Assembly (NCBI GenBank): GCA_025667525.1
Contig: CM046878.1
Location: 519,320,274-519,384,273, forward strand
From: Glebionis coronaria
Lineage: Eukaryota > Streptophyta > Magnoliopsida > Asterales > Asteraceae
Direction of reading: 5' to 3'
Length of the DNA stretch: 64,000 nucleotides
The notes under the pieces are model-generated. The model had not been told where the DNA came from, searched no databases, and was given only the letters and a program-made list of their open reading frames with translations. How positions within the stretch are numbered: the first letter of the stretch is position 1; every line of letters begins with the position of its first letter. The position numbers and the translations under genes were made by a program. Below are positions 1 through 11,870 of this stretch, piece after piece.

Positions 1-1320
1 TGAGTGTTAATGTTGTTTGAGTACGTTGAGAGGTTAATGTGTGTCTGGGTCGGGTGTGTGGTAGTTGATGCAATCGGGAATAAGTGGAGTAGTGAGCCTA
101 CTTGACACATAACTGTTTGCTTCTTAGATAATTCAAATAGACTTGATGATATTGCAGATTCATCATTTTGTTAGTTGTAGATATATATATATATTTTTCC
201 AAAATTTATAACCTGTTCATATTGATAGAAAAAGATATGTGACGATCATATGAAAAAAATAGACCATCGGTCTTTGTTTTCTTTTTCTTTGAACCGTACT
301 TGATAAGCTAATTTATTCAGCAACAAATGTGTTTTCACATAATTTTCACTTCCCCAGGGCTGCAATTGAACATGACATGAGGGGTCATGTAGAGAAGTAT
401 GTGCATGGCCAAGTGATGCACAAGAATTTAGTCTATTTACTAACTGGCTCAGGAAGTATAGGGGTATGTACCGAGATGGATAATGCTAAGAAAAGGGCTC
501 AAGCGAGTCAGATCAACATCGAATCTGAATAAGTGAATCCAAATCAAGGTAATGTAGTTAGATACGTTGAAGACGAGGAAAGTTTTATATCAGTTAGATA
601 CACTGAATTGATGGTAGATTTGAGATTTTTAGTTGTGAATTACTGAAATTAGTAGTGTCATTATATCCGGGTCTTTTCTCCAACCATAAAAAATGGTATA
701 GATATGACAGGTTTCAAGCCGGAGGGACCTGCACAGTCTTTTAAAGTTTTCATTATAATATATTCCACCTCACTAGATAAATTGAGTCTTTTGGCATGTC
801 CTTGCTTGAGTATATCATTGATCGTACCAAACATAGGCTGCAATTAGAGGCTGAATGGAGTGTTCAGCTCGACAGGTAGTTACTAAACTAAGAAACTTAA
901 CTTTTAAACTCTACTTTTAATTGGTAGAATATATTATATTTCAATGCAATCTTACATTAGTTGTGGTTTTAGGATGATGGTGGTGGTGAGGTACTCGATC
1001 ATATTTACGAATGTTTGGATGCTATCATTGCATCTACTACTGAAAAACTTGCATTTGAGATTTTGAACGGTCTCAGTTTTAACAAGCAGATACAATCAAA
1101 GAAGACCAGATACTTCTCACAGAATACAAATTGCTTTGGTACGTGCTCTGTTTATAAAAACAACCATGTGGCTGCGTTCTTTGTCATTTACATATACTTA
1201 CAAGAATACACTAAGAATGTCCGAAACTTCCAATACTTATGTCAAGCAGGAGTACAGGGGTTGATCACAGCCATTAATTGGTTTAACCAGGAAGAATACC
1301 GCAACTTTTGACATACACTC
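1..1320. other. Unresolved region with exon-like scraps
   Basis: No complete gene is visible. Two stretches look exon-like. One (about 785-878) ends in CAGGT, a plausible donor. The other (974-1310) follows a TTTTAG acceptor-like site and reads [18 protein letters not shown] in one frame. The reading phases of the two do not join simply. I do not recognise the protein. A gene relic or a Helitron-captured fragment is possible. Confidence 0.25.
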
Positions 1321-4300
1321 TATTATGGATCAAACATGCTATCATACGCTCCATGAATCTCAAGTTTTTTTAACTCCCGTTTGGCCTGAAATCGGTATGT
1401 TTTCTATAGTGTTGATCTAAATCTTATGATATTCAACCAATGCCTCGAGTTTTATATAAAACAAGACTCTTTTTATCATTGTTTGAACTGAAGCATTGAA
1501 ATAAAGGCTTCCTTTATTAAACAGTATTGAAAAAGGTGAACTCTTTTATCAATGCGGGCTAGAATCAAAATACAAAGTAGCTGGTGCAGACAGCATAAAT
1601 ATATTGGTGTTAGAAAGGCAACATAACTTTCTCCATATTTTCTTCCCCCACCTATTTACAAGTTTTTATTGTTCTCCTGTTATCTTTTCTTTGGAAAGAC
1701 ACATGATTCTTGCTGCCAACGTAATTTCTTATGGAGGTATTTTTTATATTATTAATGATGATTAATAAAAAACAGATCTATGAATTCTGTTTCCAGATGA
1801 TTTCTTCTACAATCTTAAAATACAAGAAGTTGAAAGCAGCAAGCACTAACGAGAAAGAGAAGAATAACATTTTTGATGTTTTAGGCAAACCTATATCAGC
1901 ATGATACAAGAAGAGGTATTTGAAACTTTTTCCTATTTTTCTATCAATTACATATCAGTTCTTCTTTATGACAAACATACTCCATTACTTCCACATAGAA
2001 AGGTATTCTGGGGATGAAAACTTATGTCATACATGTATTATGCTATGCATAGCTGGTGGGATTGCATATCTTTGCCAGATGATGTTGATACTTCTGATAA
2101 GCTAGATTTAGGAAGCAAATAAGGAAATTGGCGTTTGAGGTCAGTCCTATGCATTAGATGTATTTTTACTGTATTTATTCAACATTACTCCTGCAATAAT
2201 TATACCAAGCTCAACTAATTTTTCCTGCTTTCGGCTATAAGCAGATAAATAATGAGTTTTCGAGGGGTAGATAATAGGCTTATTTGTAGATAGTCACTAC
2301 AAATCAAGCGAATTAGAGATTAAAACCGTTCTTCAGATACACAATTTCTTTCTTCCAGTTGAACAAAGTGCATAAAAAAGGTTTGTTACATTTGTGCTCA
2401 AACAGAATGTTGGCTATCTTTTACTCCAAAATTTCATTATCAATCCTATTTGACTACAACATTTCATTTTCTAACCGTAATCCTTGAGGATTCATAAAGC
2501 CCTTGATCATAGCATCTCATCAAACATGTACATTCTCACCGAAGGTAGGAAATCAGGGCTTTGGTACTTAGCTAACTGGAAAACGGATAATTTTTAATAT
2601 TGGCTGGTCTGACTTTGCAACGCGTTGCTCATTTGTTCAAATCTATATAACCAGTTAGGTGGGCTATGATAATTTTTTGGTCTTTCTATAACTTACAGCT
2701 TATGATAATTCATATTCTCTTGCTGAAGTTTAGAGTAAGCTTAAAGGTAAAATAACCAAAAGAAGCTTATCAAATAAATATTCTTAGGCCCTCCAAAATA
2801 AGCCACACAAAGAGAGCTTATCTAATCCCCTAAGTAAGCTCAAAAGTATAATCGAACGTTACAAGGTCAAGCGTGGAAAAATGACACATAATAGCTATTC
2901 AGAAACATTATGAGGAGACTGGTGAAGGTGAAAACACTCGACTTATATATAGTGTGGATAATAGTAGTATTGTCGTTGGTTCATTTCCAGTTCACGGTAT
3001 TTGATATTGTTTTTCAATATGAACTTATGTATGCAGCTTCTTATGTATTCGTGATCATATATCGTTATTTCTTAACCACCATCGTTCTTATAATTAACAT
3101 CTATCTTCTGTGATCATGTGCATTAATTAGCAAAACAAATGATTTGAGTAAAGAAGAACTACTGCATATTCCGTAAGCAGTTTTAAGCTCAAATCTACAT
3201 TCATTAGCACAAACAGAATCTTACCAGACTTTTTTGTTCAGAAAAACCAAGTCAGAATGTCCAAAGCTTTCGATGAGCAAAAATGCATCTTTCTTTTCAT
3301 CTATTTTTATGCTGCAGTGGTGACAGAAAGTTATTACATAAGTTGTCACATAGAATCAACAAGAAATAAAAAAAAAAACTCTTAAAAAAATATATAGAAC
3401 ACTTATTTTGACTTGAATTACCTTGTAGTGTACCACAGAAAGTCACTTGTGTCTTTTTTTTTTCTCTAGCAAACTACTTGCTGTGACCGAGTCGTTACTC
3501 CAAACAACCACTTTTTCTAAATACCAACTCCAAGGTAAATTTGCCAGTGAAACTTCATTCGGACACGCATTGGGAGTTAATGTATGACCAACACTTTTCT
3601 GAGCCACAACCATAATCCATATCCAGTATTAGGAACAAATATAAATATATCAGACTACAGATTTTGTGCTCTTAAATGAAATCAACGAGCGGGACAGCGG
3701 CCTGCACGTTGAGGCAGGCATGTTACGCATTCTGCATAGGGGTTTAGATTTGGTAGTTAGTCGGTGTAGCAAAAGTGGTGCTCCCTGCATGTTTATATAT
3801 AACGGATGAGCACTGTAATAGTTAAGTTATTTCGTTCTAGAGAGTAATATTGAGTTAAGTTATGCTTCTAGGTATTTTATCGGCAATGGGATGAATATGC
3901 GTGAAAAAAAATTCTTGGCGACTATTTGGATGGTTTAGACATGAATAACCTAAGATCCTATTTATCTCAGGGGTGATGATTACGATATGTATCAAGTCCT
4001 CCATTCAATTTTTAAGAAGCGTGCCAACCTGAAGGTTTTCTGTGCTTTCTTGCTCTTTATCTTTTCGTGGTTCATTTACTGTTCCGTTTTGCAGTTCTTT
4101 CATCTTCTGTATGATTGCTTCTACAGGGAACAATTTCTTTTGCCGTTGCTTCTTCTTTGTAATCATTGAATTGCCGTAATAGTAATCGCCATAGAATCTT
4201 ATGATCTCAGGTTTGGTTTTATCTCATTTAAGTTATGCTCCTAGGATGCACTTTTAAAGTGTAGATATTTGGTTTATTGTTATCTATTAGCTAGGAAATA

Positions 4301-5400
4301 AATAGTTTATAGGATGTTATAGATTGATTACAATTAATTTAGAATATATTAGAATGCACATAGGTTAGTTATACTTGACATTTTTGTACAAGAATAAAAC
4401 AGATGATATGCGAGAGGTGAAACTTCAGCACGATGAAAACGACCTTTCATTAAAAAGATGAAATAAACTCTTGATGTGAAAATTTATCTTCACTATTATT
4501 GGGAGACTATCTCTGGACTAAATGTTTTGTGTAGTTTTTATATTTTAAAACTTGAAATAGTTTCATCAATTATATTCGTCCTGAGTCCAAATTGTATAGG
4601 GATCCTTATCGAATCAAACAAAATTGCAACGGTTAGCTTATTATTGTTGGCAACTATTAGATTTTGAACTATGTAATATCCTTACAGTTTCTTATCTATT
4701 TTCTCCTCCATCCCTACATAAATCAACAAATTATCAAAGGATTTTCTTACTAAATGATGCAACACGAGTGCAAATGCAGCCATCTATGGTAAGGTCAATG
4801 GTGGGTGTGTTATCAGAACATATCAAAGACTATTGCAATATTCTCACTTAAGCTTGATGAAGAAAATGAAACATTATTCCGGAAGTTATAAGCAAGGGAA
4901 ATGATCTTCAGAAATTGATTGCTGACTTTGGAGATGGATATAGGGCGTGTAGAAGACACGGCCTTTTGTATTGTGTATTGAACATTTGAAGACACGTGGA
5001 GATGAGGTGCTCATTTTCGAATATATTCGAATGAATTTTTATTCTTTATTCTCTTTAATATACTATATTATTTTTTTACGTATTAAGATAAAATCTTATT
5101 AATTCTTTATACATGTAACTTTTTTGCTGATACAATTACGCAAGCAAGTGATTCTAATGTTCATCTATATAAGTCAACTAGGAGAAATAAATATCAACCC
5201 AAGCATTACCTAATCCCAACATTACCTAAATAAATATCACTTTTTTGTTAGGTACTTTTTTATTACGTTTTCAGATCCACATTGATAATTTAATTTATTT
5301 GGTTTTTAACTGTTAGTTTCTTAGTTTATTTTTTTGAACTTAGTTAGTTTCTTAGTTGTTTTGCTACTCGAAAACGTTAAAATCCAATAATCAGATAATT
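1321..5400. other. Intergenic, no supported gene
   Basis: AT-rich sequence with only short open frames lacking recognisable motifs. A hydrophobic frame at 2910-3113 and one at 3987-4169 look like chance T-rich reading. No clear terminal repeats or target duplications were found by eye. Confidence 0.5.
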
Positions 5401-6390
5401 ACATACATAATGCATAATGCTATGTCAAACACACATGAAGACTTTCGGGTTTACGTGTATATAACAATTATTTGTTTAATATTTTAACTGTGTATGCAGC
5501 TATGGCGATTGTTTGATACTGTTCCCACATTGTCATATTTGAGCTAACTATATAACAATTATTTGTACAATTGAAATAAAAGCGTAGATTAAAAGTGCAT
5601 ATTTACCGTTTCGTCTAATATTGAATTTCGCTCCTGGTTTCCTTGACAAATAGGATTTTTCACTCTTTAGGGTAATGGCCATGATTCATATGCTTGGGAA
5701 TAACGTTATGACCCATCTGTAAGCCCCTGTGCAAGAGTGTTGCCAAAATATCCTTGAACGTAGCTCGAAGAAACCAACACAAAGGATGCCACTAGAGCTT
5801 CCACGAAGAAGCCTTTTGTCATAATGGGATGGAAAGATTTTGTCTCTACTGCCAACCTTGCCTTCCTAACATTTGGGTCGAGAGCATCCCGAGCTATGAC
5901 TTGGGAGTTTTATTCATGGGCAAAGACTCTGAGATGTTGTCATCACAGGTCAACCTCTTCTTTATTTCTAGACACTCTTAATTCATTGTACATGGAGCTA
6001 ATATTGAGTTTCTTACATCAGGATTACACAACAGGGCATAATGTTAATAACATCCGGCACCATCGATGGACAACGTTTAAGTTGGTGTAAAAGGTATATG
6101 CAAAAGGTTCATAACCACACAAGAGGGCCACTTGTGCCACTAACCACTAACATTTGCCGTTCTAAAAAAACAAGAGGGACACTTGTGCAGATTAAGTATT
6201 CAATTGACATTTTGTCATCTAATACATTTTGACAGTCCATCGATATGATTGAAAGAATGTCACTATAAGAAATATGACAATGATCCCTTTAAAGTAAACA
6301 TAAAATAAGAGAAATTTTCAACGCATATAGATTGGTATTGTCATCAAAGTCAATTGTAAATGTAAATGACTAAACTGAATATGTGCAAGT
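5401..6390. other. Intergenic, no supported gene
   Basis: Short frames only. The 5,660-6,090 stretch is less AT-rich and could be a degenerate coding fragment, but no family motif is recognisable on either strand. Confidence 0.4.
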
Positions 6391-6533
6391 AGTGTTTTAA
6401 AACCCGGATTGACTTGGCCGGTTGAACCGTGATCCTGCGAGTGACCGGACGTCAGTTTTGACCGAAAACTCTGGTTGAACCATGACTCGATGGCTCGAAT
6501 GGGTCAATTAGAAAACCGGGTTTTAAAACATTG
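6391..6533. mobile_element. Mutator-type MITE, 143 bp with 9-bp target duplication
   Basis: The ends are inverted repeats: TGTTTTAAAACCCGG at 6393-6407 and its complement at 6516-6530. The direct repeat TGTGCAAGT flanks the element at 6382-6390 and 6534-6542. A 9-bp target duplication is the hallmark of the Mutator (MULE) superfamily. The interior is non-coding, so this is a non-autonomous miniature element. The perfect flanking repeat suggests limited decay since insertion. Confidence 0.75.
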
Positions 6534-6699
6534 TGTGCAAGTTACCACTAATTATAATATTTTTTAACATCTATGTACACCTTCAACTAATAAAAAGTTA
6601 TTCATTATTTTACAACTTTTCTGTAAAGCCACCGTTTCACGAATAAACTAAAATTTATAATCTACAACATTTAATATACATGTCTTATAATGTTTTGAC

Positions 6700-6917
6700 G
6701 TATATAAATTTTATTAAAAGTAATACGAATTGTATACGTTTACTTCAAAAACAATAATATATACTTAGTATTATAATAAATACAAACGATTTCACAAACA
6801 TTACGATTATGATTAAAAACATTGTAGAGTATCTTGTAAAAATAATATTTAGTTAAACAAAAAATATAACCGATAATTACAAGTTATGCTCGCTCATCGG
6901 GCGGGCTTCACCACTAA
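6700..6917 (+). mobile_element. Diverged Helitron 3' end
   Basis: A stem of 8 pairs, allowing G-U pairs, with loop ATC lies at about 6888-6906. It is followed by CTAA at 6914-6917, matching the plant Helitron terminus (hairpin then CTRR). The upstream ~100 bases resemble those before the better-preserved end at 7286. The left boundary is a guess; no 5' terminus was recognised. Confidence 0.5.
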
Positions 6918-7129
6918 CTATGGTACATGTGCGATGAATATTCTTTTCATTCATTGTCAATGCATTCATAAAATAATTTGATATGTTTATTTATCTTTAC
7001 TTAATTTTTGTTAAAAGATATTCATAACAGAAGCTTACTCATATTGGTTATTTTTTTATTAATTTTTGGTTATGCATTGAACAATTATTGTTCGTATTTT
7101 TATAACTGATTTAACCTTACTTTATTTTT

Positions 7130-7285
7130 TAGGACCCGTTATAGTTATTATTAGGTTGACAACTAAGTATATTAAAAAAAACTTAAAGTACTAATCGAAC
7201 ATTACAAACAAATATTTACTAAATGAAAAAAAAGTTAAACAAAATTTATAAGTCATACCCGTCCATCGGACGGGTTTTGCCACTA

Positions 7286-7286
<1 letters not shown>
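7130..7286 (+). mobile_element. Helitron 3' end (+ strand)
   Basis: A perfect 7-bp stem CCCGTCC/GGACGGG with loop ATC lies at 7258-7274. CTAG follows at 7283-7286 and then host T, the expected Helitron 3' terminus and A/T insertion site. The element extends upstream by an unknown amount; the given start marks only where similarity to the neighbouring end begins. No RepHel coding is visible nearby, so it is probably non-autonomous. Confidence 0.65.

Positions 7287-7326
<40 letters not shown>
7287..7326. repeat. (TA)n microsatellite between two Helitron ends
   Basis: About 40 bp of uninterrupted TA dinucleotides separate two oppositely oriented Helitron 3' ends. Helitrons insert between A and T, so a TA run is a natural double target. 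Confidence 0.9.
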
Positions 7327-7327
<1 letters not shown>

Positions 7328-7440
7328 TAGTTTCAAAACCCGTCCGATGGACGGGTATGACTTCTCATTGTCGTTTAGCATTTTTTTATTTGGTAAATAT
7401 TTACTTTTAATATCCGATTGACGAGTATGACTTATATTTT
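7327..7440 (-). mobile_element. Helitron 3' end (- strand)
   Basis: Read on the minus strand, the hairpin (stem at 7339-7345 and 7349-7355) is followed by CTAG at 7327-7330 and the TA run. It mirrors the + strand end at 7258-7286 and is the same family. A further diverged hairpin copy (ATCCGATTGACGAGT region) lies at about 7412-7432, suggesting nested insertion. The far end is not determined. Confidence 0.6.
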
Positions 7441-8040
7441 TTTTGATAATTAATTGATGTGGGATATGATGTAAAATGCTGTTATGGTTAAAAAACTGTT
7501 CTACATCTTAAGTGTATGGTATATTTATTTTTCGACTTGAAGGGGTTGCTTAGATATGGTCACCCTAAAAGAACTGCTTACAGGTCGAATATATGATATA
7601 TTTTCTTTTTTAATAATTTTAAGTCTTCTATTTGTAAAATAAAAGTTTATTGTTTTTTTGTTTTTAGGATTTTTTAGTTGTTTTATATTGTGTAATCAAA
7701 TTTTATGTAACCTGGTTTGACCCGACCAGGTCAAGTGGTAGAGTAGATTTTTGTTAATAAATTGGTAAATAGTTTATATGTTTAGTATATGAAAAATATC
7801 TTGATTTTAAATATGTGGTATATTTTTGTTAATAATTTTTTTTGAAAGTTGGGTTGTACCGAGTTTCTTCGGATTGACTCGATAACCCAATAATCTAATG
7901 GTTTTACTTCATTGATTTGAAATCTGGGTTTGATATAAATGTTTTGAAAGCTGGTTATTAAATTGTGTCGGTAGAGTCACCTGGTCTGAGTGAACCCAAT
8001 TAAAAAAAATATTTTTTTTTTATATTTTTAATAAGAGGAG
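7441..8040. other. Intergenic, AT-rich
   Basis: T-rich sequence with scattered GGTTTGACCCG/TTGGGTT-type words, like those in decayed hAT-like MITEs elsewhere in the window. No gene and no clear element ends. Confidence 0.4.
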
Positions 8041-8725
8041 AGTTATTTTGGATACCATATTTATTTTGGATATCAAGGGACTCATCTCCACCATCCATCT
8101 CAACCCTATCTAATGGCTAAGATAAAAAGTATTTAATTATTTCACTTATTTTTAGAATTTAAATATCTCTTAAACCGTTAAGCGTTAAACGAAAAAAATA
8201 TATCATCGCGACGAGCATTTAATAAGCTTTCTACAGATATGCATTATAATATACTTTTGAAGAAATTTTTTTTTGTCTTTTATTTCGTTTTTTTTTAAAT
8301 TTGCGTAAAATATCATATATGATAATAGTGTTTCATCATATATGATATTAGTGTTATGTTACAAATTATTATCGAATCATATATGATATTGGTTTATATC
8401 ATATATGATAAGTTATATCATACTACATGATACCAATGTTACTATCATATATGATATTTAGTATCATATATGATAGACTACAGAAAAAAACGAAAAAAAA
8501 AATTGTCGAAAGTATATCATATAGCATATATGTAGAAAGATAATTAAATGCCCATCGTGATGGTATATTTTTTTCGTATAACGATTGACGGTTAAAAAGA
8601 TATTAATGTTTGAAAAAAAGGGGAAATAAGTTTTATGTTTAATCTTATCCATTAGATTAAGATGGAGATAAGAGGTGAAGATTAGTCCTTTGGTATCCAA
8701 ATAAAGTTTGATATCCAAATGAACT
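8041..8725. mobile_element. Long palindromic (foldback) MITE, about 685 bp
   Basis: The two halves are imperfect inverted repeats over about 250 bp each. AGTTATTTTGGATA at 8041 pairs with the complement of TATCCAAATGAACT ending at 8725, and later blocks pair in order. The centre (8305-8480) carries repeated copies of the palindrome ATCATATATGAT. No coding. No convincing target duplication was found, so the superfamily is undetermined. A short minus-strand open frame inside it is a by-product of the palindrome. Confidence 0.75.
8308..8476. repeat. Cluster of ATCATATATGAT palindromes
   Basis: The 12-bp self-complementary word ATCATATATGAT, or a close variant, recurs about six times at irregular 20-60 bp spacing at the centre of the foldback element. 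Confidence 0.8.
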
Positions 8726-9107
8726 TAAATCTTATAATAATTAACAAAAATTATATATAAAAAGAATGAAAACTCATGTATATTGAATAAATATAGTAGT
8801 TAACAATTATTTACTAATCAACGTAATATGTAAAAATAAAATTTATTTCTTATATATATAGTTTATATATATATTTAAAAAAACCCTAAAATATTAATTC
8901 TAGCTGGGTCTCGAGAACCCAGTTGAATCGGGTCACCTCAAACTCGGGTTTAAAAAATATGAACACGTGTTGAATATAATCTACTTTTTCTATTAAAACC
9001 GGATCAGTTTACTTGAATAGATCAATCGTGGTTTGAAAACATCGAGTGTAATAGAACAATGGATGTGTCATTTTAAGAAGAACAAAACATCCTTGTTAAG
9101 TGATCTT
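8726..9107. other. Intergenic, AT-rich
   Basis: No gene seen. Contains words such as CTGGGTCTCGAGAACCCAG that may belong to another decayed MITE. Confidence 0.4.
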
Positions 9108-9554
9108 TAGGGGTGTGATTCGGGTTAATCTGGTCGGGTTCGGGTTAAGTCGGGTTGAGAGCAAAAAAATCATACACGAACCCGAGTCTAATTAGAACTC
9201 GGGTAACTCGGGTTCGGGTCAATTCGGGTCGGGTCAACTCGGGTCAAGTCAACTCAGGTTCGGGTCAACCGAGTTTAAGGAAAACGTGTAAAAAGTGGCT
9301 CAATTAAGTACTAATACAATGTAAAAAGTGTAATTTTAGTTGGGTCAAGTCGGGTTGGTCGGGTTCGGGTCAAGTCGGGTCAAGGGTAAAAATATATAAC
9401 CCGAACCCGAGCCTAATTAGAACTCGGGTCAATTCGGGTCAACCCAAATTGACCCGAATACACTTTTGGACCCGAGTGACCCGACCCGAATATGATTATT
9501 CGGGTTCGGGTTCAGGTCGGATTCGGGTCGGGTCAAATTGTTTTAAAACCCCTA
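9108..9554. mobile_element. hAT-like MITE rich in CGGGTC words
   Basis: Begins TAGGGGTGTGATTCGGG and ends AAAACCCCTA, a short TIR typical of plant hAT-derived MITEs (TAGGGGTGT type). The interior is packed with CGGGT(T/C) on one side and ACCCGA on the other, giving strong self-pairing. An 8-bp target duplication is not intact (GTGATCTT versus GTACTATA), so the insertion is old or the edges are slightly misplaced. Confidence 0.5.
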
Positions 9555-11335
9555 GTACTATATCACACAAAAAATACGAACAAATATTTAGTTTACCACA
9601 AAAAAATTACGAACTCATATTTTGTTTAAACACGTTTCCTTATTTTGTTGATAAAAAAGAGAGTGTCCATATAATGAATAAAAAAGAGAGTGTCCATATA
9701 ATACATTACCGTCAACCACCACTTTTTTGATGATATTTTATATCATCATTTAACCATTGATGGTCATTTCCATTTGATATTTACGTAATTCATTTTTTTG
9801 GTTACCGTGACATTGTTTTTGAAAGTTGAGTTAATTATTAACCTTTCCTTATTATTTTTTGATTTAATTGTTTATTGTTTTGTTGTTGCTAATTAGTTTT
9901 TGTCAATGATGGCAGTGTGAAGATGGTGGAGATGACGACGATGGAGGGGACGAAAGCAATGGTGATTGTATGACGATGACGATCTCGATGTTGCTCGCTG
10001 ATGAGTTGTTTTGGGTATGAAGCAAAATAGGGTAAAGGTTTTGCGTCGATGATGTCTATGAGGTTTTGAATAGGGATCTCGGGTTCAAGCAATGATACTA
10101 CAACAAAGGCACCGGGAAGCTTTAATGAGATGGAGTTTGATTGAAAGGTAATAATAACAAACTATTCTGCTAATCTTAGTTTTTTTATATAGCAAAATTA
10201 TATTTTAAAGTACATTTTATATACCCAGATGGTTAAAAGTTTGAGTCTGTGCATATTTAAATCAGATGTTATTTTGGCTAAATTAAATATCCAAACAACG
10301 AAAATACAAAGCAACCCCGGAATAAATAGCAGAAAGTGATTAAATAGGGGCTTAAAGTTGCAAAATACTGGTCCCATTGTAGAGTCAGGGCTTTTTGTTC
10401 TTCAACAAACTGTCTCCTATCAGGACTGTCATAACCAATTTCATCGGCAGTCAATGGTTTCACCTTGCTATAATCGAACGGCTTGCCATTATAAACAAAC
10501 CTACAATAGAAAGTACACAAAAAGGGGTCAATGTAACTTATATTAATGATAGGAACAGAAATATACCAAAACCAAACACAGTTCAGATGCTTCTATATTA
10601 TAAGATTTTAGCACCGTGATCAGGTTCCGAATTCTCCTATTATTGAACTATTTAGCTTCTATTTAGGTTCCTAAGTACAGAGCTACACCAACAAACTGAC
10701 TTGATTCGATCAAACAATAGTTGCATCTAATAATCAGGGGTATTTGGGCTTTAGCAAAAAATTTCGTTCAAAGAAACTTGGCTAAACGGCTCTTAAGGGT
10801 GTGTTTGGCGAAAGTAGCCGTGACAGTGAGCACGCTAAAGGGCAGCTCTATCGCCAGTACCTTTATCGCTAGTTGAAGTTCCGGACATCTCATGGGTCGA
10901 CTTTTGGCCTGAATGGTTTTCCCGGTTGCCATATTCGTTCGTAAGATGTTACCAATGATTATAATTGTTAAAAGTTAAACTACACAATAAACTTGGAAGA
11001 CTGCAGGTTCATACGCTAAAGCAAGGCAGCCAAAAGTTAAAACTAAAATGCCCAACATAATGAGTTTGTTCGACAACTGTCTTTAGTATTCGTGGTTTTG
11101 CGCATTAAGAATGAATTTATTCGTGCTCACTACAGAAGATGGAATAATATAACGATCAAAATAAAAGCAATCAGAAGAGACTTGCTTGTCCACAAAAGCT
11201 TTGCCCGGTATATGACCAAAGAGAACTTGTATTGACCACTGTTCACGACAGCCTTTAATATAACTTGGTTACGTACGATGGACTCCACGTATTTCAGTCT
11301 TCTTGACGACTTTTGCGACCATGCTACTTATGTTA
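9555..11335. other. Intergenic with one exon-like piece
   Basis: Apart from the exon-like piece at 10355-10503 I see no supported gene. A T/G-rich stretch around 9,900-10,000 encodes repetitive open frames without domain motifs. Confidence 0.4.
10355..10503 (-). pseudogene. Unrecognised exon-like fragment
   Basis: On the minus strand a CTATTGTAG acceptor-like site precedes an open stretch reading FVYNGKPFDYSKVKPL and then DEIGYDSPDRRQFVEEQKAL. The composition (charged, few low-complexity runs) is protein-like, unlike the surrounding sequence. No downstream exon could be joined by eye and I cannot name the family. It may be a gene relic or a fragment carried by a transposon. Confidence 0.35.
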
Positions 11336-11571
11336 AAAGATACATTGCCAGGTTTTATTAATATCTTGCAACATGCACTTGATACACAGTACATACTTTT
11401 GTATGTATGCTACTTTAGTAAATACTTTAGTATCAATTGTTATAAGGGCGGAAAAGATACTTTGCCAGGTTTTATTAATATCTTGCAACATGCACTTGAT
11501 ACACAGTAAATACTTTTGTATGTACACAGGTTTAATTGTGTGTATTACTTTAGTAAATACTTTTATTGTAT
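11336..11571. repeat. 116-bp tandem duplication
   Basis: Two adjacent copies start at 11336 and 11452. They share TTTTATTAATATCTTGCAAC and the following TGCACTTGATACACAGTA block, then TACTTTAGTAAATACTTT. The second copy has a short extra segment (ACAGGTTTAATTGTG). The result is short open frames in several readings, none with coding character. Confidence 0.8.
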
Positions 11572-11726
11572 TTCTTGCAGTGTAGACTCGCAAATTGGGA
11601 ACTCATTCAGCTCAGAATATGGGGAACCAAACTAAAAGGACTTAGGCAAACAGGTTAGTATTCATCTATCAGTTAAGCTACCAAAATTTATGTCTTACGA
11701 AGCTGCTAAAGCTATATTCACCATGA

Positions 11727-11870
11727 CACAAAATTTCTCAAAATATCGTATGCGACTTATGTGATTTATGCAACTTATTGAAATTTCTCAAATACATTTA
11801 TTTATTTTGTACTAAGTTGCATAAGTCGCATATGTCACATAAATCGCATGAGGTATTTAGAAAAATTTTG
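11727..11870. mobile_element. Palindromic MITE-like element, about 145 bp
   Basis: ATGCGACTTATG...TTTATGCAACTTA on the left is complementary to TAAGTTGCATAAGTCGCAT...CGCAT on the right around a short T-rich loop. The outer AAAATTTCTCAAAATA also pairs with the right edge, with mismatches. No target duplication was identified, so the outer limits are approximate. Confidence 0.55.

Noticed and set aside
9110..9540. Interstitial telomere-like repeat
   Set aside because: The words are CGGGTT/CGGGTC, not the plant TTTAGGG repeat, and fit a MITE interior.
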